Shown: positions 47,101 to 59,239 of the stretch, piece after piece
Layout: each line of letters opens with the position of its first letter
Position numbering within the stretch: position 1 is the stretch's first letter
From: Turbatrix aceti
Taxonomy: Eukaryota; Nematoda; Chromadorea; Rhabditida; Panagrolaimidae
DNA length: 64,000 nucleotides
Direction of reading: 5' to 3'
Assembly (NCBI GenBank): GCA_963969345.1
Contig: OZ017766.1
Span: 5,332,001 to 5,396,000 of the forward strand
Made by a program: the position numbers and the translations under genes
Notes under the pieces: generated by a model
What the model saw: only the letters and a program-made list of their open reading frames with translations
Told to the model about the DNA's origin: nothing
The model's database searches: none

Positions 47101-50100
47101 TATTTTTTGTACATTAACCTCAGAACCGATTTTTTGTAATAATTGAGCTAATTTTATTTCGCTTATTTTGTTTTTATTTTAGTTCAAATGTGTTTAACGG
47201 GATTTATTCAAACTTACGTTCATTAATTACCGAATTTTTGTTAGAATACAAAAAAAACAAATAATTGTTTTTCAATCTTTTGGAATAAATTTTCATTTAT
47301 GTATTTAAATTTTAAATTTGGAACACACCGTTACAATTTTCAAAAAAAAACTAAATCCTAAATTACCTTTTTTGTCAGTAATTTTGTTCGAATGTATTTT
47401 GTAATGTTTTTTTTGGTGTAATACTAACAGTTTTGATACCGTAGTAAATTTTAACGGTCTGTGAAAACAAGGCTTATTATTTTTATATATTTAGTTATAA
47501 CACATCAGGTTGGTTTAGTGACACTACTCCTATTTTGACAACTCCTATTATGACAACTCCTATTTTGACAACTCCTATTTTGACAACTTTTCACAGTCTT
47601 TCCTATTTTGTCAACCAATTCCTATTTTAACAACTTTTTAAAAAAAGGGTGCATTAGGGGTTGTTGCGTGCGCTGAAGACAACTGTGTTGTTGCCTGAGG
47701 GCATGGATGACTTTATCACGAGATATTATCATTTTTAGTGATATTTTTTTTTGTAAAAAAACAGAAAAAAAATATAATGCAGTTTGTGATAACATTCGAA
47801 ACATTTGGATTTGTTTTTTTTAAATTATAAGACGAATTTTGACCAAAAATCAAGCAGGGTTCAGAAGAAAAAATCTACAGATTTTTAAGTGCTGTAAAGA
47901 AGTAAAAATTTCAGTACTTGTACTAACATCAAATTTCAAATCAAAAAAAAAAAAAATGGGGGCTCTGAAGATCATTTTTGCCGACATTGTCAAAGCATGC
48001 GTCTTCCATTTTCGGCAAGCGGTACTACGACGGTGTCAGGCATTAAGGCTTACCGAATTTTTGGACGAACCAAAAATTGCAAAGTGGGTGAATCATCTGG
48101 AGTTAGCATTCTTTCTTCCCCGAGCACAACGTACACTGGAAACCCATTTTTTCGTTTTAAATATTTGAACATTTTTCATTGATAATGTAACAGCCCTTAA
48201 GCCGTTATTTTGTGTTTATCAGATTGTTAATTTATAATATCGCTGTTGTTTTTTTGAAAACAATACTGAAAATGGCATAATAAAATCTTTTCAACAATTT
48301 CTTTTACTTGCACAGGCAAGACTCTCAAAAGCAGACTAATTAAATAATAATTGATTCATAACTAAAATCAAATAGTACTAACTGTGTTCAAAAAAATTGT
48401 TCCAAAAAATAAAACACAAAATGTTTTTTTACAAAAAAAATATCACTAAAAATGATAATATCTCGTGATAAAGTCATCCATGCCCTCAGGCAACAACACA
48501 GTTGTCTTCAGCGCACGCAACAACCCCTAATGCACCCTTTTTTTAAAAAGTTGTTAAAATAGGAATTGGTTGACAAAATAGGAAAGACTGTGAAAAGTTG
48601 TCAAAATAGGAGTTGTCAAAATAGGAGTTGTCATAATAGGAGTTGTCAAAATAGGAGTAGTGTCACTAAACCCATCAGGTTCACTTATTTACTTACTTCT
48701 ATTACTTACGCAAACACCCTTTGTGTTCTTTTGTTCGGTAGTCGATTACTAGGTTTTTTCTTCATTGAAAACATTTTTTTTATTAACAATCATTTTTTGT
48801 TACTTATGAGAAAAAAAATATTTTTCTTATAGATGTGATTGAATACTCTTTGCATGATGTGTACTACGTCGACCATTACTTACCAGAAATTACAATTATT
48901 ACTGTCGTAGATTGATTGATTGATTGATTGATTGATTATACCGGTAATCATGAATTTTTTGATTTTTTATTTATTATAATTTCTGTGCTGTTTTTTTTTA
49001 AAAAAGGGAAAAAATGTTTCTAGTTTAGGAAAAATGAGGGGTGGGATTGTATTTATACTGTCACATAATATTTATACTCACTTGACCACCCACCCACATT
49101 CACTGCCACCCACGACCAAAAACAGTCAATTGTTTGTCGGTCACTTTGCCATACACATTGTATACATACATTACTTTTGGCATCAAAAATCTTCACTAAG
49201 CACTGTACTAGGAGTCTTTTTGTTTTCGTTGTAGGACAAATTTTTAAATTTGAAAAATTTAAAAAATAAGTTTACAGTAAATTTTTTTTTGAAATCGGTA
49301 ACTTTTCTTGACAATTTTTTTGGATCACGGAATTATTTATTAAAAATTTGAATTATTTATTTAAATAATTTAGTAAAAAATTTACCCAATTTTCGATTTT
49401 TCAATATTTTTTTTTCCAAATTTTTGGATTTTGTCATTTTTGATTTAAAATAAACTGCAAAAAATTTGCATTTATTTAAAAAAAAGAGCATTGCCAATTT
49501 CAAAAAAATACTGTGAACTTAAAAAAAACCTAAAAATATTTTATTTTGCTTCAGCAACCTCTGTTTTTTTATTTATCCACCTTAGCTTATCAATTGCCCT
49601 TAGTTTTTTAATTTTTTTGATTTTTTGATTGATTTTTGCCACTTTGGTTTGTTTTTATTTTAGAGCTCACTCGCAGCACTCATATCACGAAAAACGTCAC
49701 GAAAAAATCCAATACCACGTGCACTTGGCAAGTCTACGTCACCGTCTGCTTCAATAAATGTCCCACAACAATTGCCATCGAGTCAGCCGGTGCTTCCGTC
49801 GCAGGCATCTCTCCCCCAGCTCCAGCTGCAATCGCTGCCACCTCTCCTCACCGGTGTCGGTGTCGGTGGGGGTNNNNNNNNNNNNNNNNNNNNNNNNNNN
49901 NNNNNNNNNNNNNNNNNNNNNNNNNNNNNNNNNNNNNNNNNNNNNNNNNNNNNNNNNNNNNNNNNNNNNNNNNNNNNNNNNNNNNNNNNNNNNNNNNNNN
50001 NNNNNNNNNNNNNNNNNNNNNNNNNNNNNNNNNNNNNNNNNNNNNNNNNNNNNNNNNNNNNNNNNNNNNNNNNGGCAGTGGTAGCTCTGGTAGCACTGGT

Positions 50101-52241
50101 GGTGGCGGAGGAGCGTACGCTGGTGGTGCCAGTGGTAGCATTAGTAGTGGTTGTGGTGGTTTTATTGGTGGTGGTAGCGTCGTAGCGACGGCATCCAGTA
50201 ACAATGGTAGTAGTCAGACAACATCGGCTGCTTCGACGGCACAGGTGAATCACCTGTACACAAATCATCATCAGACTAGTGATAGCACCGTGATAGACTC
50301 CCACCTGTCATTCCATCGTCATCCATCGACGGCCAGCGATCCATTGTCGTCTGCTACTGGTTCGACAGGGGGTGGGCTGCCTGCGCCATCCAACACCGCA
50401 TCCACGACTCGTTCCTCCGGTAATAATAATTATACCGTTTCACAGCCTTTTCCTTCCACGGGTGCTTGCACTACTTTCCTTCAACTTCCCACTGACGATC
50501 GTTGATGCTTCTTTCATCCTACCACTTTCTTGGTTTGTTTAGGGCATACTGTAGCTTTCACGGAGTGATGTTATACCGCGAGAATTTTTTTATATTTCTT
50601 TGAATTTTTTTGGAAATGCACATAATTTTTTTTGAATTTTATAAAATTTTTTTTGAATTTTTTTAGAAGTGCACACAATTTTTTTAAAAGATTTTTTTAC
50701 ACAAAATTATTTGCAGTGGTATAACAAGCTTTTCATGAAGCACTCGTCCCATTCCGAGTTGTTCGTTTGTTCCACAAACACCGATTTTTTTCATGTTTAG
50801 TCCTTTTCTGATTGATCTCTTGTTGTTTGGTCGTTTGTATTTTTTCCGTGCATTTTTGGGATTTTTTTAGGTTTCCAGTTTTTTTGTGCTAAAATTTTTA
50901 ACTTTAGAAAAAATTTTTTATGTAACAATATTTTTGAAATTCAAATTAACCGTTTTAACGACAAAAAAATTTCAAATTTATCCCAAACGAACACGTACAT
51001 GCCTTTCCGTCTGTCTCACGTGCCTGACTGAATGGTTGAACTGTCTGTATATTATTTATTATCTCCTGATTGGGCTGCTTTTACCACGATTGTTTGTATT
51101 TATCCGTCTCCACATACACACGCACACACATACACGCACACACAGGCACATAAATAAATATTATTATTACTATTATTATTACGATATTTTTCCTAATGCT
51201 AACCTGTTTGCATGAATGCACGCACAATGGTTTGGTTTTTATCCGTATTTTTTGTTGTTGTTTTTGTTCCTTTTCCCAATCCTTTCCTATTGTTTGGTTT
51301 GATTTCATCCTTTTTTGCTTGGGCTTTGGCTTGCTTGCTTGATTTGCGTATGGCTTGCGGTTTTTGTTTGAAACATTAAAATCCAATTTGATTAAAAAAA
51401 TTTGAGATTTTTTTGGGTGTTGGCTAAAAATGTATTTTTTCAAAAAATTAATTTTTGAAATTTTTGAAATACATAAAAAAATTTGAAAGTAATAAAAAAT
51501 TTAGATTTTTTAGATTAATCTTTGTTGTTTTTCGAATTCGATTCTCCTATTTTTTGGAACACAAATTTTTTTAAATAAAAAATGTGATGCTAAAAATAAT
51601 ATTTATCTATTTTTGTTAGTTATTAGAAATATTTTTGTGGTAAATCAAAATTCAATCTGTTGAGCTAAATAAATTTCTTAAAAAATGTACAGTTAGCTTG
51701 TGGTTGCCGCACGCCTGTAGTGCTACACACACACCGCAAAAGTAGTTTTTTATGCATTTTTTGTGGTTTGAAGTTGTATTTATTTACTGGCTGCTTTTTT
51801 CCAAAAGAAAAACTATTCTATTTTTTCTACTTTTCATTTTTCAAATATTTATTCTAACAAAAATCCGCTTTTTAGGCCCCAGTTAAACTCTCACGTGATA
51901 TTGGACTTCGCTTTCCCAACCTTGCAAGCTTCACGACAAATCCCACAAAGCGGGACGCCAACAACCAACAACAGCAACAACAATTGCAATCCGCATCGAC
52001 GGCAACGACGACGACGACGATTGCGAGCGTCGGAGCCGGAGCAGGCACCAGCCAGCTGGCAGGGCCCTCGGCGTCGTCGACCCACCTGCCGTCGATGGGA
52101 TCCGGGTCGTCGTCTTCTGCGACACCCGTACCTCCGACATCCGCGCCACCGCTGACGTCTACGGGTGGAGGCTCTCTACTGGGTGAACAAATCATGAAGG
52201 CTGCACTCACGTCTTCGCCTTCTGCCGATATCGTCAACTGA
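44194..52241 (+). CDS. egl-10: R7-family regulator of G-protein signalling, EGL-10/RGS7-like
   Basis: Exons: 44194-44575, 44837-45428, 45517-45651, 45833-45967, 46022-46355, 46547-46639, then a terminal exon at 49664-50505 or 51876-52241. Both terminal exons accept in phase 0. Skipping straight to 51876 gives 678 residues. Domains in order: DEP at about 38-115 ([10 protein letters not shown], then [11 protein letters not shown]); the R7 DHEX helical part to about 250 ([25 protein letters not shown]); an Ala-rich insert at 265-320; GGL at about 335-400 ending NPWISD, which binds Gbeta5; and RGS at about 425-545 ([17 protein letters not shown]). The RGS box speeds GTP hydrolysis by Galpha-o or Galpha-q at the plasma membrane in neurons and muscle. 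The terminal exons encode long low-complexity Ser/Gly/Thr tails. Intron 6 (3 kb) contains a Mutator-like element, and the first terminal exon contains a 200-N gap. Confidence 0.92.
47512..48672. mobile_element. Mutator-like element (MULE), 1,161 bp, long TIRs, 9-bp TSD
   Basis: The ends are inverted repeats of about 250 bp (47512-47761 and 48421-48672), starting GGTTTAGTGACACTACTCC. Directly outside is CATCAGGTT at 47503-47511 and again at 48673-48681, a perfect 9-bp target duplication. Long TIRs plus a 9-bp duplication are the signature of the Mutator superfamily. Both arms carry subterminal tandem copies of CTCCTATTTTGACAA. The interior of about 660 bp holds a transposase remnant. It sits in RGS7 intron 6. 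Confidence 0.88.
47955..48145 (+). pseudogene. MULE transposase fragment
   Basis: An open stretch encodes [20 protein letters not shown], then a Leu-rich helix and [16 protein letters not shown]. This matches the segment of MULE transposases after the second catalytic Asp, which runs CxFHFxQAxxRxxQ ... LxxLAFLP. The N-terminal catalytic part and zinc finger are missing, so it is a deletion derivative. Confidence 0.65.
49874..50073. other. Assembly gap, 200 N
   Basis: Exactly 200 Ns inside the first RGS7 terminal exon, flanked by GGT/GGC-rich DNA that encodes Gly/Ser runs. The frame before it (phase from 49664) and the long frame after it (stop 50503-50505) differ by one base if 200 is taken literally, so the true gap length is probably not 200. 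Confidence 0.95.
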
Positions 52242-52848
52242 GAACACACATGTAATATTGTAGATTTTTTCTTCTTTTTCTCTTTTTTTTCAATGAACTT
52301 CAAGTGCCTCACTTTTTTATGACAAATTTTTTCCAACACTTTTTTTTCATGTTGAAAATTTATTTTTTTTGTCTATTTATTATTTTAATTTTTTTTGGCT
52401 TTTTTACACAAAAAAAGAAAAAGTTATGTACTATGCATTTTTTCACAAAATTGTCTTAAAAATTTGAATTCTATGTCCTTATTTTTTTCTTGCTTGCTTA
52501 TGTGTCTACCTGTCAACAGCCAGTTGTTATGGATTAACCATAAATGAGTTTCAGTTATTTGACAGAATTTCTGTTGACGGATTAAAAAATGCCAAAGTTT
52601 TAAAAAATCGGAGTTTATAAAAAATCAAATTTCAAATTTTTTTTTCGTCTAAAAAAAAATATTTCCTTTCAAAAAAATATTTTATCGCCAAAAAAGTATG
52701 AAATCAAAAAATCATAAAATATATTTTACATTGTCTCTCGGCGAGAAAGTATATAGCATAAATTCCAGTCATTGTCCGTAAAACAGGTGGGAATGTGGTT
52801 TTGATCGTAATAATGAACAATAAAAAAATTCTTCCAAGCATGTCAGGA
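52242..52848. other. Convergent 3' region between RGS7 and the phospholipase gene
   Basis: The plus-strand RGS7 and the minus-strand phospholipase-like gene end towards each other here. The DNA is A/T rich and non-coding. Confidence 0.45.
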
Positions 52849-53875
52849 TCAACAATTTTGGCAGTAAAGTTGTCGACCGGCTTCTTGATACGCTGAGTCA
52901 CCGAATGCGCAGACCAAATTGCAGAACATATCCGCCTGGGTCTTGCATATGGGATTTCCATACGACGCAATCGCCAGACATGCACAAAATGCACGATCAC
53001 AAACCAGTTTGCCGAGTTGATTCGAGTAACATTCGTCGTGGGCACTACAGCAGTTGTTGAAAAATGCTAAAACTTTTCTTTTTAGAAAAGTCGCGTTCAT
53101 GCGAAAATTTTATGATGTTCGAATGTTTTGCGTTTTTTTGAAAATTAAGAAAATATATAAAAAATTGTCGTTTATAGAATTTTTTATCAATGAAAGTTTT
53201 TTTTGAGTTTCAAATTTGTTTTTTATGTCAAAATTTATTTTTTTTAATTTTATATTTTCAAATGCTAAAAAAAAGTGAATTTTATGTACCGGAAAAATTT
53301 TTTGACCGCCGGATTGTTGACAACGATTATGTCAGCTGAAAGATCATCCGCTTCACTTCAAAAAAAAATGATGCGCCAAAAGTGGACACTCAATAATTTG
53401 CGATTGTGTCACACGAATGAATCAATCGTCAATCAATCCATCCAACGACTCGTTACACACGGACAATAATAAATACATAATCCCAATACATCAAACAAAA
53501 CAAATCCTATTACCGTCAATTTGACATTGATAGCTCCTATGATTATGCAATTTTACTCCGTGCAAAACTGGTTTTTTGTGAATTCAAAACAAAACAAAAA
53601 AAAATGTAGTGCAAAGTGACCATGTTGACACAGTAGCACTTGTATGAATTGTTACAAAATTTTTGTGCAAAAAACATTGATGAATGAAAAAAATTACCTA
53701 ATCTGTGAGATTGACAGTGGATACTGACGGATATGCTTGCAAGAAAGTTTTCAAAATCATTTCTTCCACATTCGAATTTTACAGGTTGCTGAGGTGGGGA
53801 AAGTTGTGCTTTTGATTTTTGGCAGAATAAAAGTAGACAGGTGAGGAGCAGGAGGATGTGCAGGGAACCTGACAT
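52849..53875 (-). CDS. Secreted phospholipase A2-like protein
   Basis: Exon 1 (53875-53698) encodes a signal peptide of about 23 residues with a Leu-rich core, then CGRNDFENF. The last exon (ending 52849) carries NNCCSAHDECY, the CCxxHDxC active-site signature of secreted phospholipase A2 with the His-Asp pair, followed by a Cys-rich helix (CDRAFCACLA) and further paired cysteines. A 46-bp middle exon (53335-53290) fits in frame if the last exon starts near 53077, but that acceptor (TCTAAAAAG) is poor, so the internal structure is uncertain. The mature part is about 125 residues, normal for the family. The enzymes hydrolyse the sn-2 ester of phospholipids in the presence of calcium. The usual calcium-loop glycines are not evident, so activity is uncertain. 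Confidence 0.6.
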
Positions 53876-56800
53876 GCTTGGTTGGCGATGGAGTGCCTAA
53901 AATGAGAATTTGGGTGGGGCAAAAAAATTATAAGAAACAAAAGAATTTTCAAAAAATTTCTAAAATAAAAAAAAATTGTAAACTTTTCAAAAACGACGAA
54001 AAACTAAAATTAGGAACGTAAGATTACAAATAACCAGAAAACCGTCGATTATGTACACATTTGATACCCTCCCACCCAGAAAAGTGATAAAAAAAAGAAT
54101 TTATTATACCAGACTGGAACCAGTTCATACCAGTATGTATTACAACTTAGTAAGTTGTAACTTGTAAGCATGATGGTGGTGCTACACACACCCCCTCGTC
54201 ACGCAGCTCCCCTCACGATTATCAACGGTTTGATTTCGTGCGTACACGGACAAGAAAAATTCGATCCTACCGGTAAGTAAGCATGAACGTTTACAAATCC
54301 AGTTTTTTTTCAGTGTTACATAAATGTTGTAAATCCCACAACTTTCCAGAGGCGGGAGGATGGATGGGTGAGATGACTCTTCTGTCTGTGGTACTCCTCT
54401 CTTTTTTTCTGTCACTTGTGGCTGCACAAGAGTCGTATCATCCGGTTCACGTTGACTGAGGCGTACCATGATGCTGGCCGAGGATTCTCGTTTTGGTGTT
54501 CTTTGATGGGTTTTAGGTTTGAGGGAAACGAAAACAAAGCAATTATGAGAGGTTTGAAAAGTGTGAAGTCCGTCGATTTTGACTTGGTTTTTTGAATAAA
54601 AACTAAATTGCAGAGTTTTTTCATTTTTTTAAGCGACACGTAAAAGACGTTTCCGAAAAAAAATATTTTGCATCTTGTTTTCTTTAGACAAGGTTCAAAA
54701 TCTAAAGAAAATCTAATTACAAAAAAATGAATTTCAATTTTCGGCCAAAAACTTTTTTTCACAAAAGATTGTATTGTTGCTGTACATGAACATGGTGAAT
54801 CAACTGGTGACGAAATTGTCCGAGTCAGCGTTGTACGATTTTGGAATGCAGGTGAAATTGACTCGGCGAAGTACGGTAGTACGGACAGCATGTTTTCCTC
54901 TCGCTTACGATACATCTGGATGTTGGCTGGCTATTCAAAAAATATTTTGTTTCATTATGCTTTGCTTAATCCGTTTTTGTCAATATTGAATAAACGAGAT
55001 GTTGTAAATTATGCGCGCATTCAAAAAAAAAAGAAACTCCGGATCTGGTTTCGTTCCTAAAAACATAAAGCAATGGCAAAATGGCTGATCGGCAGCATAC
55101 GACTGACTAACAGCATTGAGTGATGATTGTACATTATATGTATTTTCAAGATCCGTACCATCCCTTCTATATTAAAAAAAACGGAATAAAAAACGGCTTT
55201 GTATTTTTTTATTTCAAAAAAAATTTTTTTAATACACTTTGTATTTTGATTAAAAAAAACTATTGTTGAAATTCTTTTTCAGAATAAAATATTACGAATG
55301 TTTTTTTTTCTGTGAAACATTCACACTTTTTAAGAAAGAAAAAAACGCTACAACAAAGATGTTTTTGTTGTCGGTGATTCACAATCAGGCACCGAAAAAA
55401 ACACATAACATCCCGAAAATAACGCCAAAACGGCAAAGACCTTTTTTTGCTTTCTCCTTTTTTTCAATGGGGCGGACGAAAGAGCGCCACATCATAGGTA
55501 GGCATCGATACCGCCGAAAAAAAACAACAGAAAGAAAAGCATCGAGCAAGAAAGGTCAGGAAATTCATTCATTGTCCTTCGTTGCCGATGGTTTGGTTTG
55601 GTCGGGCGTGGTTCGCTCACAAATTTTTGTCACCTCTGAATTTATCTTGTTTCTGATCAGATTTGACTCGAATGAATTATTTTTCCTCAAAAATGTTGTT
55701 TACGACCCCAGCGGCATTTACTGACCTCACTGTGCTTTAGCCCTCCCATCAGGTGATTAAAATAAGCTCAGGTGCTTGCTCTATGTCAATTGAACAAAAT
55801 TTATGTGGTAAAATCCGTGTCCGTGGCAAAAGCATCGACACTTCCGATATCTAAGGTCTGTGCCGCTTAAAGTTTGCAGAGTCAGAGAAGAAACACGCTG
55901 TTGTCCTCATCGGTCTGCAAAGGTTCACCTCTGCCTCCCCCGCCCTGTTGACTCTTTCCTCTCAGACAGGTGTATTTTTTTTATATTTGCTGTTTTGTTT
56001 TTCACAAGATGACTGCAGCCTTGAATTTGTATGTATCCGTGATTGATCATTTTAAAGACGAAAATTGACACATGGTTCGTTTCTTTCTTTCTTCCTTTTA
56101 CTTTTTTAATACTAAATTTTTTTTGTGACTTCAATTTTTTTATAAATGTAATTTTTTTTTCGTTGCGTAAAATTTAAAAATGTCGCTTATAATATTAATT
56201 TTTCATTAAGAAAATTATGTTGTAAATGAAATTTTATTCAACAGATGGTAAATTTTTGTTTAACGGCACAACATGTCGGGAATGCATGATTCATGTCTGC
56301 TGCAATAAAAAAAATTTCATTTCCTAGAACATTTATTATTTTTTGAGATAAAACATTAAAGTGCAATTTTTTTTTGTATTTTTGTTATAATTTCATTTAC
56401 ATATTTATAAAAATCACGGTAAAAAATTTTTGTATATGATATCGTATATACAATTTCATCTGGTCTAATGATAACTAACCACTGAGTAATGGTGAAATAA
56501 ATAAATAAAAAATACAATTTCATTTAAATGTACATTAATCATAGAAATCATAAAAATACTTTCGTTCATCCGAATAATTTCCCCGTTACAAATCATCTCT
56601 AATCATCTCTAATTAGAGTGATATACGACCTTGCAAGTTGAAAAGCTGCAAATCTATAATCTAAGTATATAGTTATCGATTGGCATACCCGCCTACCACT
56701 ACTACCACCCCACATCCATCCATCTCCTTGCTAACGAGTAAAAAGAATAGAACGCGCTCAACAGTCAATACTAGAGAACAGCAGCATGTTGTTGCACGGC

Positions 56801-57240
56801 TACGATGAAGACGACGACGAGGACAACGACGATCTCCTCTTCCTCGTCTCTCTTTCTTACTCGGGCCTCTTCGGGCTCAAATAGCTTATTTCAGTGTCAA
56901 TGCGGACGAGAATGCAAAAAAAAATATATTATAATCGTTCGTTCTCGTTTGGTGACCTTATGTGTTTGTGTGTGTTATGATTTTTGCCCCATTCAATGAG
57001 GCATATTTATGTCTTCCATATTTCGTAATAGCCGGCTATAAAAATAACGCCTCTGAATAGAAAAAAATGTTGTTCTAAAATTGCTTCCTTGGTTGGTCGT
57101 AAAAAAATATAATATTTTTGTAAGAACAGCTGTCTCAAATCCGGGTTGTAAGTGTTATACTTTTTTCGTTAAAAAAGGGGATATCGAAATCAAAAACAAA
57201 CTGTATTAATGTAATATCTCGGATTTTTACTAAAATTTAT
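53876..57240. other. Non-coding interval
   Basis: A/T-rich DNA with scattered short open frames that lack splice context or composition of genes. It contains the LINE tail insertion at 56460-56512. An acidic GAC-rich stretch near 56800-56840 is simple repeat. Confidence 0.4.
56460..56512 (+). mobile_element. LINE 3'-end insertion, 53 bp, with target duplication
   Basis: Starts CTGGTCTAATGATAACTAAC, contains the ACCACTGAGTAATGGT stem-loop and ends in AAATAAATAAATAAAAAA. It is flanked by TACAATTTCAT at 56449-56459 and 56513-56523, an 11-bp perfect duplication. It is the same family as 18792-18850 and 27787-27861. Confidence 0.85.
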
Positions 57241-57289
57241 TTCAGTTGATCGCATAACATTGAAAATTACATAGATAAAATTGTTACGT

Positions 57290-57640
57290 TCGATATTCAG
57301 ATTTTTACGCATAACATCTTTTGACTTTCATAATGTTACTTTAGATAACACTCTAAAGTCGAAAAAATATTACTTTGCATTTTCAGAATTTTGCAAGTAA
57401 CAACATTTTTGGCGCTCATTTTGTTACGTTAGATAACATTCTAAAATCGCAATAATGTTATAATACTACTTCCAATTGTCGGATTTTTGTGAATAACATT
57501 TTTGGCGCCATTTTTGTTACGTTAGATAACATTCAAAAATCACCAAAACGTTACTTTTACATAATTTAAAAATTTTCGCGAATAACATCTTTCCAAGTTG
57601 TTTTGTTACGTTTCATTATCAAAATTTTGCGAATAAAATT
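57290..57640. repeat. Tandem-like GTTACGTTAGATAACATTC repeat
   Basis: Units of about 90 bp with TTTGTTACGTTAGATAACATTC at about 57417 and 57507 and a diverged TGTTACTTTAGATAACACTC at about 57331, each followed by TTTTxxGAATAACATTTTTGGCGC. It is related to the repeat in the introns of the J-protein gene at 59240-63850. Confidence 0.65.
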
Positions 57641-59239
57641 TTTCGGCCAATATTTTATTTATTACTTTTTTGTGTCGTTAAATTCGTTTGTTTTGTTTTT
57701 TTCTCTAATTTGTTACGTCTTTGATCCCTAATGCAACGTGCTCATTTATATTTTTTATATACGTTTGGGAAACCTCCCATGGGTAACCTGAGACCGCCAA
57801 ACTTATTCAATTGTTGTTTACCCCTGACATCGATACTCCAGCTTTTTTTTGTCAAAATCTTTGAAATATGCAATTTTCCGTGCATTTTGAGAGACATTTT
57901 CGTTCGTAATGCATAGACGAAAAAAATTGAAGCCTATTAACGTTATAGTGATGACGATGATGCATTCATCTGTTCTGTTTTTTTTTCAGTTGTTTGTTGA
58001 TTGCATGAAGATGAGAAGATGTACGACTGTCCCGTGCCTCCCGATCGCGATCATTTACGATCAAATTTTGATTTTATATTTTTTTTGCCAGATGAATTTT
58101 TTTTTTCGGATACTGAGCATTTTCGAAAGATCGTGTTTCTGGCCAGATGGGTGTCTGGTCTGGCTCACGTCAATCATGAGAGGCGACTGACTGACTTACC
58201 GAGGTTGGTTGTAAATTTCTATTTACGTGTTACAAAAAAATGAAGGAGGGTTCATTGTTCCCACCAGACAGGACACTGGATTCGTTTTAGTTTCGTTTCG
58301 TTTCGTTTACCTCATCGTTTTTCCTTTGTCTCTTGATTTGACTTGGCGCGCTGCTCTGGGCTCTGGCTTGGGGTTGTTTGCAAGGAGCTCCTGCTAAACG
58401 CATCACAAATATCGATCGTAAGATGACACACACAGGGAGAAAGAAGAAAGAGTCACGAATGAATGCAACTTGCATTTTGGTCTACTATGTTGTATTACTT
58501 ACATCGGTCGTTTGCACTTCCCTCACGAATCTTCTCCCTCCAGACACAAACAACAAAAAATTATACATACATATTTGGTAATTGACAAATTACGATTTCA
58601 AATTACGATAAGTCAACGAGACATGAAACAAACGCAAACAACGCCTTCTAAATCGATTGACTTGATTATTTGGTTGTTTCTTCTTTCTTTTTTTGCCAGC
58701 AGACGTGCGTGAACGCCCGCGAGCAACCCGCATGCTGCGGGCACCATTTTCTTTTCGATAATTGTTTTCTGTCGGGTTTTTTTTTCACGTTTTTTTTCTA
58801 TCTCTTCTACGGTTGGCTCTCGCTCGCGTTATAATTTTGTTTTTACCATCCGATAATGAGCGTCTACACGGGTTGTTTGTTTCGCGAGTTGCATGTCTAG
58901 CGTCGTTGCCCTGAGTGAGCCATATCTTTCAGGTGTTGTTTTTTTATTCATCATTCTTTGTCGTGTGCACTACTACAAATTTTTTTCTCTTTGAGGTCCA
59001 GCGTGAAAAACACAAGAACCGAAGCCACTGCCTGCTGCCGCTGCCAGCGCCCATATTTGTTATGTTTGAAGTCAATTAGCGTGTTGGCAGTATTACGTAT
59101 TTCTGAGTGAGTGTCGTACTACTCCTGGTGGTGTACATGGTGGTGCCACAGACGACGACAACATCAATACGACTCGTCGATTCATCGTCATCATCATCAC
59201 CACTCCACCGTCGATTACGTGGCTGCCGCGTGTCGTGTC
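57640..59239. other. Upstream region of the DNAJC14-like gene
   Basis: No gene supported. It contains simple repeats (TTTCGTTTCG near 58285) and presumably the promoter of the gene starting at 59240. The frame of exon 1 is open further upstream to 59111 but has no ATG there. Confidence 0.4.

Noticed and set aside
47520..48670. CRISPR-like array from the repeated CTCCTATTTTGACAA units
   Set aside because: The units are contiguous without unique spacers and are mirrored at both ends of a transposon in a eukaryotic genome.
49636..50505. Continuous frame through the 200-N gap
   Set aside because: The first part is out of phase with the RGS7 acceptor at 49664; continuity is an artefact of the arbitrary gap length.
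55263..55724. 154-residue plus-strand open frame
   Set aside because: Lys/Phe-rich, no family, no splice signals; compatible with chance in A/T-rich DNA.
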